From: Spartinivicinus ruber
Lineage (GTDB): Bacteria > Pseudomonadota > Gammaproteobacteria > Pseudomonadales > Zooshikellaceae
NCBI RefSeq assembly: GCF_011009015.1
Contig: NZ_CP048878.1
Coordinates: 5,362,354-5,426,353, forward strand
DNA length: 64,000 nucleotides
Reading direction: 5' to 3'
Of this stretch, positions 8,190 through 16,616 are shown piece by piece. How positions within the stretch are numbered: the stretch's first letter is position 1; the number at the start of each line of letters is the position of its first letter. The position numbers and the translations under genes are program-made. The notes beneath the pieces were generated by a model. It did no database searches. It was given only the letters and a program-made list of their open reading frames with translations, and was not told the origin of the DNA.

Positions 8190-8495
8190 TCATCCACTAC
8201 ATTTTTTCATCACCTGAATATCAGTGTGTAAAATTTGGTTTTTGGTTTTATTTCTATATTTTTTTATATGAGGTGAACCAAGATGTCCCTGCAAAGCCTC
8301 TTTACTTTCCCACTCCTCATAAAAAATAAAATGAGGATTATCATTATAACTCTCATGCATTTGAAAGCTAATACACCCTGGCTCAGCTAACGTAGGCTTA
8401 ATAAGAGAAAGTAATTCCTCTCGAACCTGCTGCCTGGCATCGTCACTTACTTTAATTGATACAAACACGGTTAGTTTGTCTGACACCATTTTCAC
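8190..8495 (-). CDS. ABM-domain monooxygenase (YgiN/quinol monooxygenase-like)
   Basis: The 101-residue protein matches the antibiotic-biosynthesis-monooxygenase fold: an N-terminal strand (KLTVFVSIKVS), the helix with LLSLIKPTLAEPGCISFQMHES, and the conserved NPHFIFYEEWESKEALQGHLGSPHIKKY. Related small dimeric proteins oxidise quinols or aromatic substrates without cofactors. The frame opens at a GTG at 8495; an ATG two codons later is equally plausible. A perfect 10-bp dyad 60-87 bp upstream suggests control by a dedicated repressor, but no regulator gene adjoins it. Confidence 0.85.
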   Translation of the reverse strand: MKMVSDKLTVFVSIKVSDDARQQVREELLSLIKPTLAEPGCISFQMHESYNDNPHFIFYEEWESKEALQGHLGSPHIKKYRNKTKNQILHTDIQVMKKCSG

Positions 8496-8916
8496 CTACT
8501 ATCTCAATTATTTTAGTTTTTAAATTATTGGTTTGTGTAGCTTGTTTTGCTCATTTTGATAAACAAACTTTCGTTTATCAAACACACGTCATAAAATTTT
8601 ATAAGTCAATCATTTTCAGAGTAAGGGGTAACCCACAAGTTAAAGCTTGAATTAGCATACTTCTCACAAACCCGTTGTATTAGTCCATCTCTTATATATT
8701 TTTTTATTGGTCAAATTCCTATCAAACACAGGCCATGTATACACTTAATACAAGGTTAAATCAATAATAGATAGCACTGGTTCTAGCCATAACATCATAC
8801 AATCATCTGATCCATCTCAGTACAAAGATCCTTTTCTGCTGTCAAGACAATTAATAAAAATTTCATGTAAAAAATCAAAGTACATAATTACAGAAAAATC
8901 AGCTTTCAATTTTTGT
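8496..8916. other. Intergenic region upstream of the ABM gene
   Basis: This 421-bp AT-rich spacer holds the candidate operator listed separately. The rest shows no coding potential or clear RNA; the downstream end of the Mor-like gene closes it. Confidence 0.4.
8555..8582. promoter_or_regulatory. Candidate operator for the ABM monooxygenase gene
   Basis: TTTGATAAAC and its exact complement GTTTATCAAA are separated by 8 bp, 60-87 bp upstream of the monooxygenase start. The size and symmetry fit a homodimeric repressor (TetR- or MarR-like), which is inference. Confidence 0.5.
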
Positions 8917-9288
8917 TCAAACCGCACCTTTTCTTATATTACCAATATGCCTTAGACATAAACCATATTTTTGAGCAAGCTCTTTTCGAGAAGCCCCACG
9001 CAAGCTTTCTTCTATAATAGCCAAATCTCTAAGTTGCCTATCAAAATGATCATGCTTGGGAATTTCAATGGTGGCACCTGCAAACCTATACGATAACTTA
9101 TTGAGTGCCTCATAACCCACTCGTTTGAGTAATACAGATCGTTCCGGGTTCTTTGGTACATATAAAGGCTGCCCACCAAAATGAAGTGATAGCTGATATG
9201 CAGCAGTTACCCCTATACAGTCAACAAGATCTTGTAATGATTCAGGCAACTTCTCTACATTAATTTGATTTAATAGTTTGCTTTCCAT
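8917..9288 (-). CDS. Mor-family transcription activator
   Basis: The 123-residue protein resembles the Mu Mor/C activator family. The N-terminal dimerisation region contains LPESLQDLVDCIGVTAAYQLSLHFGGQPLYVPK, and the C-terminus a helix-turn-helix (SLRGASRKELAQKYGLCLRHIGNIRK). In phage Mu this protein switches on middle transcription. Here no other phage gene is nearby, so it is either a domesticated regulator or a prophage remnant. The ATG has a good AAGGAA ribosome-binding site. Confidence 0.85.
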   Translation of the reverse strand: MESKLLNQINVEKLPESLQDLVDCIGVTAAYQLSLHFGGQPLYVPKNPERSVLLKRVGYEALNKLSYRFAGATIEIPKHDHFDRQLRDLAIIEESLRGASRKELAQKYGLCLRHIGNIRKGAV

Positions 9289-9818
9289 CTTAATATTCCT
9301 TCCGTGGTACCTATATTAAATATCTGGTTTTATTCCTTGATAAATAAGTAATCAACAAGAACTATAGTCAAATCGAGTAATTTTTAGGGGCGACCTCCAG
9401 GAATAAAGCCCTATGGGTTTATGTTTTTTATAAATGATTAGAGTGAAGAACGACAACAACAATCCCTAAAAACCATTCGAGAATAGTGTATTTAAACAAC
9501 AACTGACCTATACATAATCAAACAGCAAACGAACTATCATACACTTCAATCAAAGTGACGTTCTTTTACCCTGCTTGCCATTACAGTTGGATATATAGCC
9601 AATATTTATATAAACATTACTCAAGTAGTTATTTTTACGTCATTATAAATTGCTCAAAGACGGGTAACCATGAACAGAGAGTTCTAATTTTCGAGCTATG
9701 ATTACTCAGGGTAAAAAACAGCCAACAGGAAACATACTAATACTAAGGTACTATCAAATAAAATTTGACTTGTTCTACTGACAGGAGAGGGATAAAATTT
9801 TACTGGTTTTGATAAAGT

Positions 9819-9846
9819 TAAGTAGCCATTGGTAAATGGCTACTTA
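9819..9846. repeat. Hairpin-forming inverted repeat
   Basis: Arms TAAGTAGCCATT and its exact complement flank a 4-nt GGTA loop. No U tract follows on the plus strand, so this is not an obvious terminator; it could be part of an unannotated RNA. Confidence 0.5.
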
Positions 9847-10055
9847 GCAATAAAACTAGTACCAAAGTACAATTTACAACACTTAGACTGTACTTCTGGG
9901 CTGCTTGCTATACCAGAGAATAACAATAGCTTACCCTGGCACGTTCTAATATACAGACTAAGCACAAACCAGGGGCTAAAAACAAAATTACAGCCTGCTT
10001 GGCTAAAGATGTAATTTGTTAAAGACCTGATCTGGAGCCGGAAAGCTGCAAAAAG

Positions 10056-10092
10056 TTAAATAACATGTATAACGTATATACATGTTATTTAA
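10056..10092. promoter_or_regulatory. 37-bp palindrome upstream of the receiver-like gene
   Basis: Perfect 16-bp arms beginning TTAAATAACATG flank a 5-bp centre (ACGTA), 119 bp upstream of the receiver-like gene. Length and perfection point to a dimer or tetramer binding site controlling that gene. Confidence 0.5.
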
Positions 10093-10210
10093 GTGAAGAC
10101 CAAAAAACCAGCAAACAATTAGTAGGTAGTAGGCTAGTAAGCAAAAAGAGTTGGCGAGCTTGATGAAACGCTCTCTATTTTAATAGTAAGGCAACACACA
10201 GGTTGTAGTT

Positions 10211-11131
10211 ATGGTTAATAACCTCCATGAGATAGATCTTTTCAAGGTGGCTTTGCATGACCAGCAAACAGCTACAGCTCATAAGCTTGAAGATCCAGCT
10301 ATTGCGGCACCAAAAAAAGCTAGCCACTCTTTAATACGCAACAAAACCAATCCAACATTGAAAACAGTGGCTACTAAACCATCAGCCACTCATTCCCAAC
10401 TGCCTACTGATAAGCGATTTGCCCTAATTGTTTGTTCACATCAGCCTGCTGTCAGCAAGTTAGAAGACTATTGCAATCACCTCAATGTGGGGACTTATAT
10501 TGCCCAAGACGGTTTGCAAGCACTCAAATGGTTACGCATTCAAAAGCCAAATCTGTTAATCATAGGATCAGTACTTCCAAAAATGAATGCAACCCAATTG
10601 ATTGCTTTAATTCGTCGCAACAGATCATTACAGAACATTCCCATTATTTTACTTAACCAAAATAATGATCTATTTATTTCAGCATTAGCAAAGTCATTAG
10701 GCGTTGAATCTTGTCTAAACAGCCCAATTAAGCAGTCAACTATTACCAAGCAAATTAAAAAATATTGTGCCTACAGCAGCCCTCGAAACAAACCCATGCT
10801 TGGAATAATTTCTGATACCCCCAGCCATCGCTTAATACTTAGACACCGACTAGTAGAGTATAACTATGATATTTGTTTTAATGCTGACCCATCTCAGTTG
10901 GAAGGCTCAATAGAGAATCTTGATAAAATTGTTGATGGCTGGATTTTAGACATTACTAGTGAATTATGGCTAGATAAAATTGACCACTTTCTTGAACGTT
11001 TAAACTCCCCTATTTTATATGGCTTAGAGCCACCACCAGTCTACTCAAAACTACACCACCAAATTAAAGATCCCAAGTATGTAAAATGGGAAAATAAACT
11101 AATTAGCAAGATAAAAGAAATTATTAAATAA
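10211..11131 (+). CDS. Degenerate double response-regulator-like protein
   Basis: The 306-residue protein has a disordered lead of about 68 residues and then a receiver-like fold (about 69-186). A second receiver-like region (about 195-306, starting MLGIISDTPSHRLILRHRL) resembles the N-terminus of the Pseudomonas chemotaxis-type CheB/ChpB proteins. The first domain looks like PilG/CheY in layout (GLQALKWLRIQKPNLLIIGSVLPKM). However, the acidic pair is Cys75-Ser76, the phosphorylated Asp is Gly119, the Thr is Asn149 and the Lys is Ser171. It should therefore not be phosphorylated in the usual way. It may act as an adaptor in twitching or chemosensory signalling. No kinase is nearby, and the convergent neighbour is an AraC regulator. 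Confidence 0.7.
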   Translation: MVNNLHEIDLFKVALHDQQTATAHKLEDPAIAAPKKASHSLIRNKTNPTLKTVATKPSATHSQLPTDKRFALIVCSHQPAVSKLEDYCNHLNVGTYIAQDGLQALKWLRIQKPNLLIIGSVLPKMNATQLIALIRRNRSLQNIPIILLNQNNDLFISALAKSLGVESCLNSPIKQSTITKQIKKYCAYSSPRNKPMLGIISDTPSHRLILRHRLVEYNYDICFNADPSQLEGSIENLDKIVDGWILDITSELWLDKIDHFLERLNSPILYGLEPPPVYSKLHHQIKDPKYVKWENKLISKIKEIIK

Positions 11132-11180
11132 CATACTCGCAAACAATTATTATCTACGACAGCAAGGCGAGATAAAATGC

Positions 11181-12188
11181 TTACCGAATCTTTTCCCTGT
11201 ATTCAGCGGGTGTCATACCAGCAGCACGCTTGAATGCTCTGTGAAATGCTTGAACAGATGTAAACCCAAGACAATATGCTATCTCCTTAATGCTATAACT
11301 GGGGTTGTTCAAAAAACGAATACCACTTTGATAGATAGCTTTTTGCTGAATCTCAGTAAACGAAACCCCTTCATCACTTAGTTTTCTTTGAATGGTTCTT
11401 GGACTCATTTTGACGGTTTTTGCTATTTCCGATAGGTTTACTTTTGTCACATCATTTATATCATATATCAAATTATAAATTATATCTTGCATGGTCTGCT
11501 CTTGTTTAACATTCATTTTTTCAAAAAGCTTTAACTGCAGTGTTTTATAAAGATGCTCATGATAGTATACTGCTTTTATTTTTAGCTGCTTATCTGCAAA
11601 GCAAAACTCCCACAAAAAATCAGCACTATTTAATACACAAATACAACCAAATCTATTCACAATGCTTAAATTAAAAATATTTTTACCTCTCAGCATCTTT
11701 AGTTGAGTATAACGAAATTGTTGATAAGTCATAGAAGACAATACAAACTCAACAAATGACAAAGAATATACAGATAGAAACTCTATTACTAAACTATACT
11801 CTGCTTTAAAAGAAAACCTAAGCTTACAACTAGATGAATGGTTATCAAGCTTTAGTTCAGCACCAGAACCAATCATATTGCCGCAATACTTTATTAAACA
11901 ATTTATACAGTGTTCGACAGATTTCGAATTTAATGCAAGCAACCCTGCTACACCAAGGCTGCTAACTGTCATATTAGATGCTATTTTCAAGTGAATATCA
12001 GGATCTTTAGTAACAGCATAAATGAAAAGCAATGCTTCATCTAACTGTGCTAATGAAATGCATCCGTTCTCACCTTCTTCGTTAGATAATATGCTTACCA
12101 AACTTTGCTGTTGTACTTTAGCCAAGTTAAGACAGTGTACATATTGCCGAATATGTTTAGCTATTTGGTCTGAGATCAACACGTTCAA
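11181..12188 (-). CDS. AraC-family transcriptional regulator (OruR/ArgR-type ligand domain)
   Basis: The 335-residue regulator has an N-terminal arabinose-binding-like domain (SLAQLDEALLFIYAVTKDPD, then SSLGVAGLLALNSKSVEHC) and a C-terminal AraC DNA-binding domain with two helix-turn-helix units (VNLSEIAKTVKMSPRTIQRKL; YSIKEIAYCLGFTSVQAFHRAF). The signature ends GMTPAEYREKIR. The reading frame begins at TTG (12188) with no strong ribosome-binding site; a GTG two codons in is an alternative. It is divergent from a second regulator of the same subfamily 500 bp away. Confidence 0.9.
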   Translation of the reverse strand: MNVLISDQIAKHIRQYVHCLNLAKVQQQSLVSILSNEEGENGCISLAQLDEALLFIYAVTKDPDIHLKIASNMTVSSLGVAGLLALNSKSVEHCINCLIKYCGNMIGSGAELKLDNHSSSCKLRFSFKAEYSLVIEFLSVYSLSFVEFVLSSMTYQQFRYTQLKMLRGKNIFNLSIVNRFGCICVLNSADFLWEFCFADKQLKIKAVYYHEHLYKTLQLKLFEKMNVKQEQTMQDIIYNLIYDINDVTKVNLSEIAKTVKMSPRTIQRKLSDEGVSFTEIQQKAIYQSGIRFLNNPSYSIKEIAYCLGFTSVQAFHRAFKRAAGMTPAEYREKIR

Positions 12189-12687
12189 TTCTAACTGGTT
12201 AATTTTATCGCCTATAATACCTTTAGCATAAGGTATAAATTATTTGTTTAGTAGACTAATGTCTTCACCTAGTGACTCATGAGCCAAATAAGGTAACAAC
12301 TTCTTCTCTATTTAGCTTCTGACTATGCTACATTTTCTTGAGGTAGACTCACTATTAGAATTCAGTCCATAATAATTCAAACAGATGTTTAACTCTGTTT
12401 TCTTACAAACTATATAGAGCTATCAACTCTTACACATCTAAGCTTCAGAACCAGTCTGAATTTCATCATAAGCTGATATTCCAGAAAAACAAATATTTTT
12501 GATTAGAAAGTAGGCTACCCCATACCCAAACCATCACTCAAATATATAGTACAGCTCCCAATATATAATTAACAATGATTTTACATGATTGATAAACCCC
12601 CTTATTATCAACTAACAGTTAGGAGTTTCTGTATATATTGCCATGCATGGAGGCTAACCTTATAGCCAAAAAGGGTATTTTACTACC
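12189..12687. other. Divergent promoter region of two AraC-type genes
   Basis: This 499-bp AT-rich spacer separates two divergent AraC genes. It contains a CCATGCATGG palindrome at about 12642-12651 and a related ATGCATG copy at the start codon of the plus-strand gene. No small gene is evident. Confidence 0.4.
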
Positions 12688-13704
12688 ATGCATGTAGCTG
12701 CATCTTATCTCGAAGCCTTATTTTTAACCATGGAAGACTACGGCATTACCAGAGAATCTTTTTTCAAGGAAATAGGTATTTCACAAGCAACTAATTTTGG
12801 CCATATCTGTGGCTATAATAGCGAGCAGTTTGAACGTATTATTCTGGGCTGCATAGCAATTACTGGAGACCCAAACTTTCATCTCAACATAATGAAAAAT
12901 CATTCATGCTGTAGCTGTGATATTGTAGGTTTGATGGCCTTATCTGCTCCCACATTAGGAAAGTCTATTCAAGTTTTTATTCAATACTACAATGAGTTCA
13001 TGGATATTTATGCCCCACCTCAATTAACCTACCAAGGGGATAACTGTGAGTTAGTATCCCCAAAACTGATCAACCATACAACTATAGCTAATATTGCAGA
13101 TGAATTAAGAGTTAGCTCTTGGATATACGCAATTAAGTTATTTATCGGAGCCCACCCAATAATCAATGAAATTTGGTTTATTCACCCAGCCCCCACAAAC
13201 CATGCCCAATATGAAAAAATATTTCAGTGCCCTGTTTATTTTTCGATGAACCAAACCAAATTAGTATTCCCCACTTCACTATTAAGTTATGAAAATACCA
13301 ACTATGATGAAGGTATTTTTCTAACTATGCTAGAAGAAGTGCATAAACAAAAAGTGGTAAGAAAGAAAATGACGCCACTATCAGTTTACTTATATGACTT
13401 ATTCTTAAAAAAACCAGAGCTTATCCGAATGCCTGTTAGTCAAGTTGCAAGTCAATTAAAAATGAGTGAAAGGACTTTACAACGAAAGCTCCAAGCTGAA
13501 GGTAACAGCTATAAAAAAATATCAGGAAAAGCATTTGCTTATCTAGCAAAAAAATTATTGAAAGATACCAAGCTGCCAATAAAAACCATTGCTTTTGAGC
13601 TTTTTTTTAATAGTCAGCAAAACTTTAATCATGCATTCCGCACAGCCACAGGCTTATCTCCTAAACAATATCGCCAACATCAGCTGCAAATAAAAGACAC
13701 ATAA
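12688..13704 (+). CDS. AraC-family transcriptional regulator, paralogous in layout to its divergent neighbour
   Basis: The 338-residue protein has the same build as the divergent AraC gene: an N-terminal ligand domain (ITGDPNFHLNIMKNHSC; IVGLMALSAPTLGKSIQVF) and a C-terminal DNA-binding domain (MPVSQVASQLKMSERTLQRKL; LPIKTIAFELFFNSQQNFNHAF; GLSPKQYRQHQ). Local identity to the neighbour is modest, so this is an old paralogue pair or two acquisitions and not a recent copy. The target is unknown; the next gene, LysR, is convergent. Confidence 0.9.
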   Translation: MHVAASYLEALFLTMEDYGITRESFFKEIGISQATNFGHICGYNSEQFERIILGCIAITGDPNFHLNIMKNHSCCSCDIVGLMALSAPTLGKSIQVFIQYYNEFMDIYAPPQLTYQGDNCELVSPKLINHTTIANIADELRVSSWIYAIKLFIGAHPIINEIWFIHPAPTNHAQYEKIFQCPVYFSMNQTKLVFPTSLLSYENTNYDEGIFLTMLEEVHKQKVVRKKMTPLSVYLYDLFLKKPELIRMPVSQVASQLKMSERTLQRKLQAEGNSYKKISGKAFAYLAKKLLKDTKLPIKTIAFELFFNSQQNFNHAFRTATGLSPKQYRQHQLQIKDT

Positions 13705-13730
13705 ATAACTTACTATTTTTAAACCCATTT

Positions 13731-14660
13731 TTAAGCAACAGCTGTTACTGCATTTTCATAATTCATTTGATTAGTTAACCACTCCTTGAAAGATTCAATT
13801 AGCTGCGGGTTTTCATGATCTGGTCTCGATAACAAAAAATAACCTGCACTCGTTTCTATTTCCTCCAAGACAGGTTTAACCAAAATATTATGTTTTACTG
13901 CATCCCGAACCAGCGTTGACTGGCTTAATGCAACACCCTGACCACCGATAACAGCTTCCAGCACTAAATAGCTATGACTATAAAGGTTTTTTGGCTTAAT
14001 GCTGACATCCATCCCGAAAGATCGAAAGAAGTATGACCAGTCTTTTTCAGGAATATCCCAAAATTGAGCGCTTTCAACAATCAGTGGCAGTTTTTTTAGT
14101 TGCCGTAAAGATATCGGTTTTTTTAAATTTTTTAATAAAGCAGGACTACAAACCGGCATAATGATCTCATTGGTCATTCTAGTCACTAACAAACCAGAAT
14201 AATCGCCGTATCCAATTCGAATGCAAATATCTACATCTTCTTTTTTGAGATCTACCCGCCTTGCTTCTGCAACCACAACTACTTCGACATCCGGATGCAT
14301 TTGCTGAAATTCAGATAACCTTGGCAACAAGCAACGAGAGGCAAATGAAGGAGTACAAGAAATAGTCAGTCTATTATTTACCACAGACGACAAGTGCTTT
14401 AAGGTATGCCTTAGCTCAAGCAAACTATGCCTTACCGCTTGAGCTAATAGCTCCCCCTGCTTAGTTAGCACTAACTTTCTTGCTTGTCTGATGAACAGCG
14501 ATATATTTAGGTCTGCTTCCAGAGCCTTTATCTGGTGACTCACTGCACTTTGAGTAACAAACAGTCTCTCTGCAGCTTTAGTAAAGCTAAGTTCATCAGC
14601 AGCCACTTCAAAAATTGCAAGGCGACTTAACATAGTAGGCGTTAAGCGAACTTTATGCAT
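13731..14660 (-). CDS. LysR-family transcriptional regulator (GcvA-like)
   Basis: The 309-residue protein has an N-terminal winged helix (LAIFEVAADELSFTKAAERL, then FVTQSAVSHQIKALEADL) and a periplasmic-binding-like effector domain from about residue 95 (RLTISCTPSFASRCLLPRL; DVDICIRIGYGDYSGL; GGQGVALSQSTLV). The motif set is of the GcvA/AmpR branch. It is divergent from a DUF1127 gene, with a symmetric site between them, so the classic LysR arrangement (regulator divergent from its target) would make the micro-protein its target. Confidence 0.92.
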   Translation of the reverse strand: MHKVRLTPTMLSRLAIFEVAADELSFTKAAERLFVTQSAVSHQIKALEADLNISLFIRQARKLVLTKQGELLAQAVRHSLLELRHTLKHLSSVVNNRLTISCTPSFASRCLLPRLSEFQQMHPDVEVVVVAEARRVDLKKEDVDICIRIGYGDYSGLLVTRMTNEIIMPVCSPALLKNLKKPISLRQLKKLPLIVESAQFWDIPEKDWSYFFRSFGMDVSIKPKNLYSHSYLVLEAVIGGQGVALSQSTLVRDAVKHNILVKPVLEEIETSAGYFLLSRPDHENPQLIESFKEWLTNQMNYENAVTAVA

Positions 14661-14812
14661 GAGAAATTCTAATCCATAACATGATAATTACTCGTTTGTA
14701 GAATTTGCTGTTTCATACAAATATTAACATCACAACTTTTTACAGTGAATGTTAACTGTTGTTTTTTAAAGATTAAATTGTAAGCAACTAGTTACATTCA
14801 AGCTTCAGCCTG

Positions 14813-14837
14813 TAATCTAACCAACTACATTAGATTA
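14813..14837. promoter_or_regulatory. Candidate LysR binding dyad between LysR and DUF1127 genes
   Basis: TAATCTAA and its complement TTAGATTA are separated by 9 bp, 125 bp before the DUF1127 ATG and 153 bp upstream of the divergent LysR start. It contains the T-N11-A spacing usual for LysR sites. Assignment to this regulator is inference from position. Confidence 0.5.
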
Positions 14838-14961
14838 AATTGAATTAATTATGTTGGGCTTGAAACTGTCACTGAAGTGACTGCGCCTATTCAACTGATA
14901 GACATTTTTCAGTGGCAGAATGCAGCCTCAATAGAACTTATTGCACGTTTGGAGTCAGACA

Positions 14962-15201
14962 ATGAATAATGGTCACATACTAGAGACCCAATTAGAATCA
15001 GACAGAGCTAACAGCTTAGCATTTAACGAGATCACTACGAGTCAGCTATTAAAGAATATTCGTCATGAATTTTTTAACTGGTTAAAAAAGAGACAAACCC
15101 ATAAAATGTTATCTCAATTAAGTGATCGACAGTTGAAGGATATTGGCTGGTATCGTGAAGGCGCCAACTTTTTCCCTTTACATCGATTTAACCAACACTA
15201 A
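14962..15201 (+). CDS. DUF1127 micro-protein (first copy)
   Basis: The 79-residue protein is chosen to start at ATG 14962 because GGAG lies seven bases upstream. After a variable N-terminus it has the DUF1127 signature: a basic helix (NWLKKRQTHKMLSQLSDRQLKDIGW) and an arginine-glutamate turn. These small Arg/Trp-rich proteins have been linked in alphaproteobacteria to RNA-related regulation of phosphate or carbon metabolism. The role here is unknown. A paralogue follows 250 bp downstream. Confidence 0.85.
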   Translation: MNNGHILETQLESDRANSLAFNEITTSQLLKNIRHEFFNWLKKRQTHKMLSQLSDRQLKDIGWYREGANFFPLHRFNQH

Positions 15202-15453
15202 ACCAAGCTTGAGTACAATATTCATAATATTATTTATACTCTTTTTTCCAAGCTCACTACCTAAAAATAAAGCCATATTTGTAAATTAATGTGATATTCA
15301 GCCTACTTACTCAGGCGGCAATAACTCTTGACCTCAAGCGAAGAACCTGACAATACCTCTTTCACCATGGTTGGCATCACTGTGAAAGAAAGTAGCTAAT
15401 CATCATTAATAAGCAGCAATGTCCATTGGAAGACAGTGTTACAGGGAGACCTT

Positions 15454-15660
15454 ATGACCAAACATGCGCCTGGCCAATTTGGTATAGAGGCATTAACCAA
15501 AGTAGGCCCAACTCAACTGATCAACATTCTAAAAAACAAACTACAAGAACACCGAAAAATGAAGCGGTGTGAACATGTATTCAATCAGCTAACAGACCAA
15601 GAACTCCGAGACTTAGGCTTCTATCGCTATGGGAATCGCTTTTTCCCACTGGACGACTGA
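15454..15660 (+). CDS. DUF1127 micro-protein (second copy)
   Basis: The 68-residue protein starts at ATG 15454, behind a GGGAGA ribosome-binding site. The C-terminal half (KMKRCEHVFNQLTDQELRDLGF, then YRYGNRFFPLDD) closely parallels the first DUF1127 gene, including the ending FFPL. The N-termini are unrelated. Tandem arrangement suggests duplication and divergence, perhaps with separate promoters, since 250 bp separate the two. Confidence 0.85.
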   Translation: MTKHAPGQFGIEALTKVGPTQLINILKNKLQEHRKMKRCEHVFNQLTDQELRDLGFYRYGNRFFPLDD

Positions 15661-15752
15661 TCAAGCTCTTACTCAAAGAAGTTAAATTTTATTTACCTAT
15701 TCTAGATTCTTATCTCACTCACCTAATGATCGCACATTTTTCCTTAAAAGGG

Positions 15753-15780
15753 GTTGAAAGCTAATTTTTCATCCCCACTT
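15753..15780 (+). promoter_or_regulatory. Sigma-32-type heat-shock promoter of ibpA
   Basis: GTTGAAA (15753-15759) and CCCCACTT (15773-15780), separated by 13 bp, closely match the sigma-32 consensus (CTTGAAA and CCCCATNT). Position 139-166 bp upstream of a small heat-shock gene makes it convincing. Confidence 0.7.
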
Positions 15781-15892
15781 ATTGATATAGGCAAGGTCTA
15801 TTTACGAGTTGCCAAAATATTAAAAGTATCATTACAAATACTTTTAATTTAATTGTTGAGTCTATTCATTAAGATCAACACTCAGTTTCATA

Positions 15893-15911
15893 TTGCTTAT
15901 TAATTCGAGGA
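15893..15911 (+). promoter_or_regulatory. Possible ROSE-type RNA thermometer core of ibpA
   Basis: TTGCT at 15893-15897 can pair with the ribosome-binding bases AGGA at 15908-15911 across a 10-nt loop. That is the U(U/C)GCU anti-Shine-Dalgarno core of ROSE elements, which open on heating. Only the core is matched; upstream stems were not verified. Confidence 0.4.
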
Positions 15912-15918
15912 TATGATG

Positions 15919-16392
15919 ATGCGTAACAGCTATGATTTCTCACCTTTTTATCGTTCTGCAATTGGTTTTGACCGTTTATTCTCTTTATTAGATAACGTGT
16001 CTAGAACAGAGCAAAACCAACCAGCCTATCCACCTTATAATATTGAGTTAATTGAAGAAAATAAATATCGAATTTCCATGGCTGTAGCAGGATTCAGTCA
16101 GGAAGAGTTACATATTGAAGTTGAAGAAAACAACCTGAGTGTTTCAGGTAAAAAACAGACTGATACCAGCAAACAAACCTTTCTTTATCAAGGTATTGCC
16201 GCCAGAAATTTTGAGCGACGTTTTCAATTAGCAGACCATGTAAAAGTTGTTAATGCCCGAATAGAAAATGGTTTATTACACATTGAGCTTGAGCGTGAAG
16301 TGCCCGAAGCCGTAAAACCAAGGAAAATTGCCATTGAGTCAGCTGATAGCGGTCCTTATCTAGCCGAGGCAAAAACCTCTTGCTGTGCATAA
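15919..16392 (+). CDS. ibpA: Small heat-shock protein, IbpA/Hsp20 family
   Basis: The 157-residue chaperone binds unfolding proteins and hands them to DnaK/ClpB. The N-terminus NSYDFSPFYRSAIGFDRLF is diagnostic of IbpA. The alpha-crystallin domain runs from about residue 35 (YNIELIEENKYRISMAVAGF) to the conserved GLLHIELERE, and a short tail carries KPRKIAIE, the IxI-like assembly motif. Three in-frame ATGs occur; the third (15919) is chosen because GAGG is eight bases upstream. The sigma-32-like promoter and possible thermometer lie in the leader. Confidence 0.93.
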   Translation: MRNSYDFSPFYRSAIGFDRLFSLLDNVSRTEQNQPAYPPYNIELIEENKYRISMAVAGFSQEELHIEVEENNLSVSGKKQTDTSKQTFLYQGIAARNFERRFQLADHVKVVNARIENGLLHIELEREVPEAVKPRKIAIESADSGPYLAEAKTSCCA

Positions 16393-16413
16393 TGTTATAA
16401 AATAACCCTCTCT

Positions 16414-16447
16414 CATCGGTGGAAAAACAACCATTTTTTCACCGATG
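16414..16447 (+). terminator. Hairpin downstream of ibpA
   Basis: CATCGGTG pairs with CACCGATG, and the adjoining A-rich and T-rich tracts extend the stem around a short loop, 21 bp after the ibpA stop. The T run is inside the stem rather than after it, so termination is probable but not certain. Confidence 0.45.
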
Positions 16448-16616
16448 CCTGCAACTTGAATTCTTGACTATTAGGTCAAATATTTTTATATCTTGTCAGA
16501 AATACTTGACATTTCGACAACATTAACCAGAATATTTCATTGCGTTTCAAAACAAGCATTTATTGCTCATTGTTTTCCACCAAATACACATAAGGTGTTG
16601 AATAATAGCAACAACC

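Larger units (their letters stand above)
9289..10210. other. Long gene-free region with two inverted repeats
   Basis: More than 900 bp without a convincing gene; a 61-codon open frame at 9829-10014 has no ribosome-binding site and biased composition. It contains a 12-bp-arm hairpin (9819-9846) and a 16-bp-arm palindrome (10056-10092). I see no RNA gene, att site or repeat array, but the length leaves room for an undetected small RNA. Confidence 0.45.

Noticed and set aside
9829-10014. 61-codon open frame
   Set aside because: No ribosome-binding site, odd composition, and it overlaps a hairpin; treated as noncoding.
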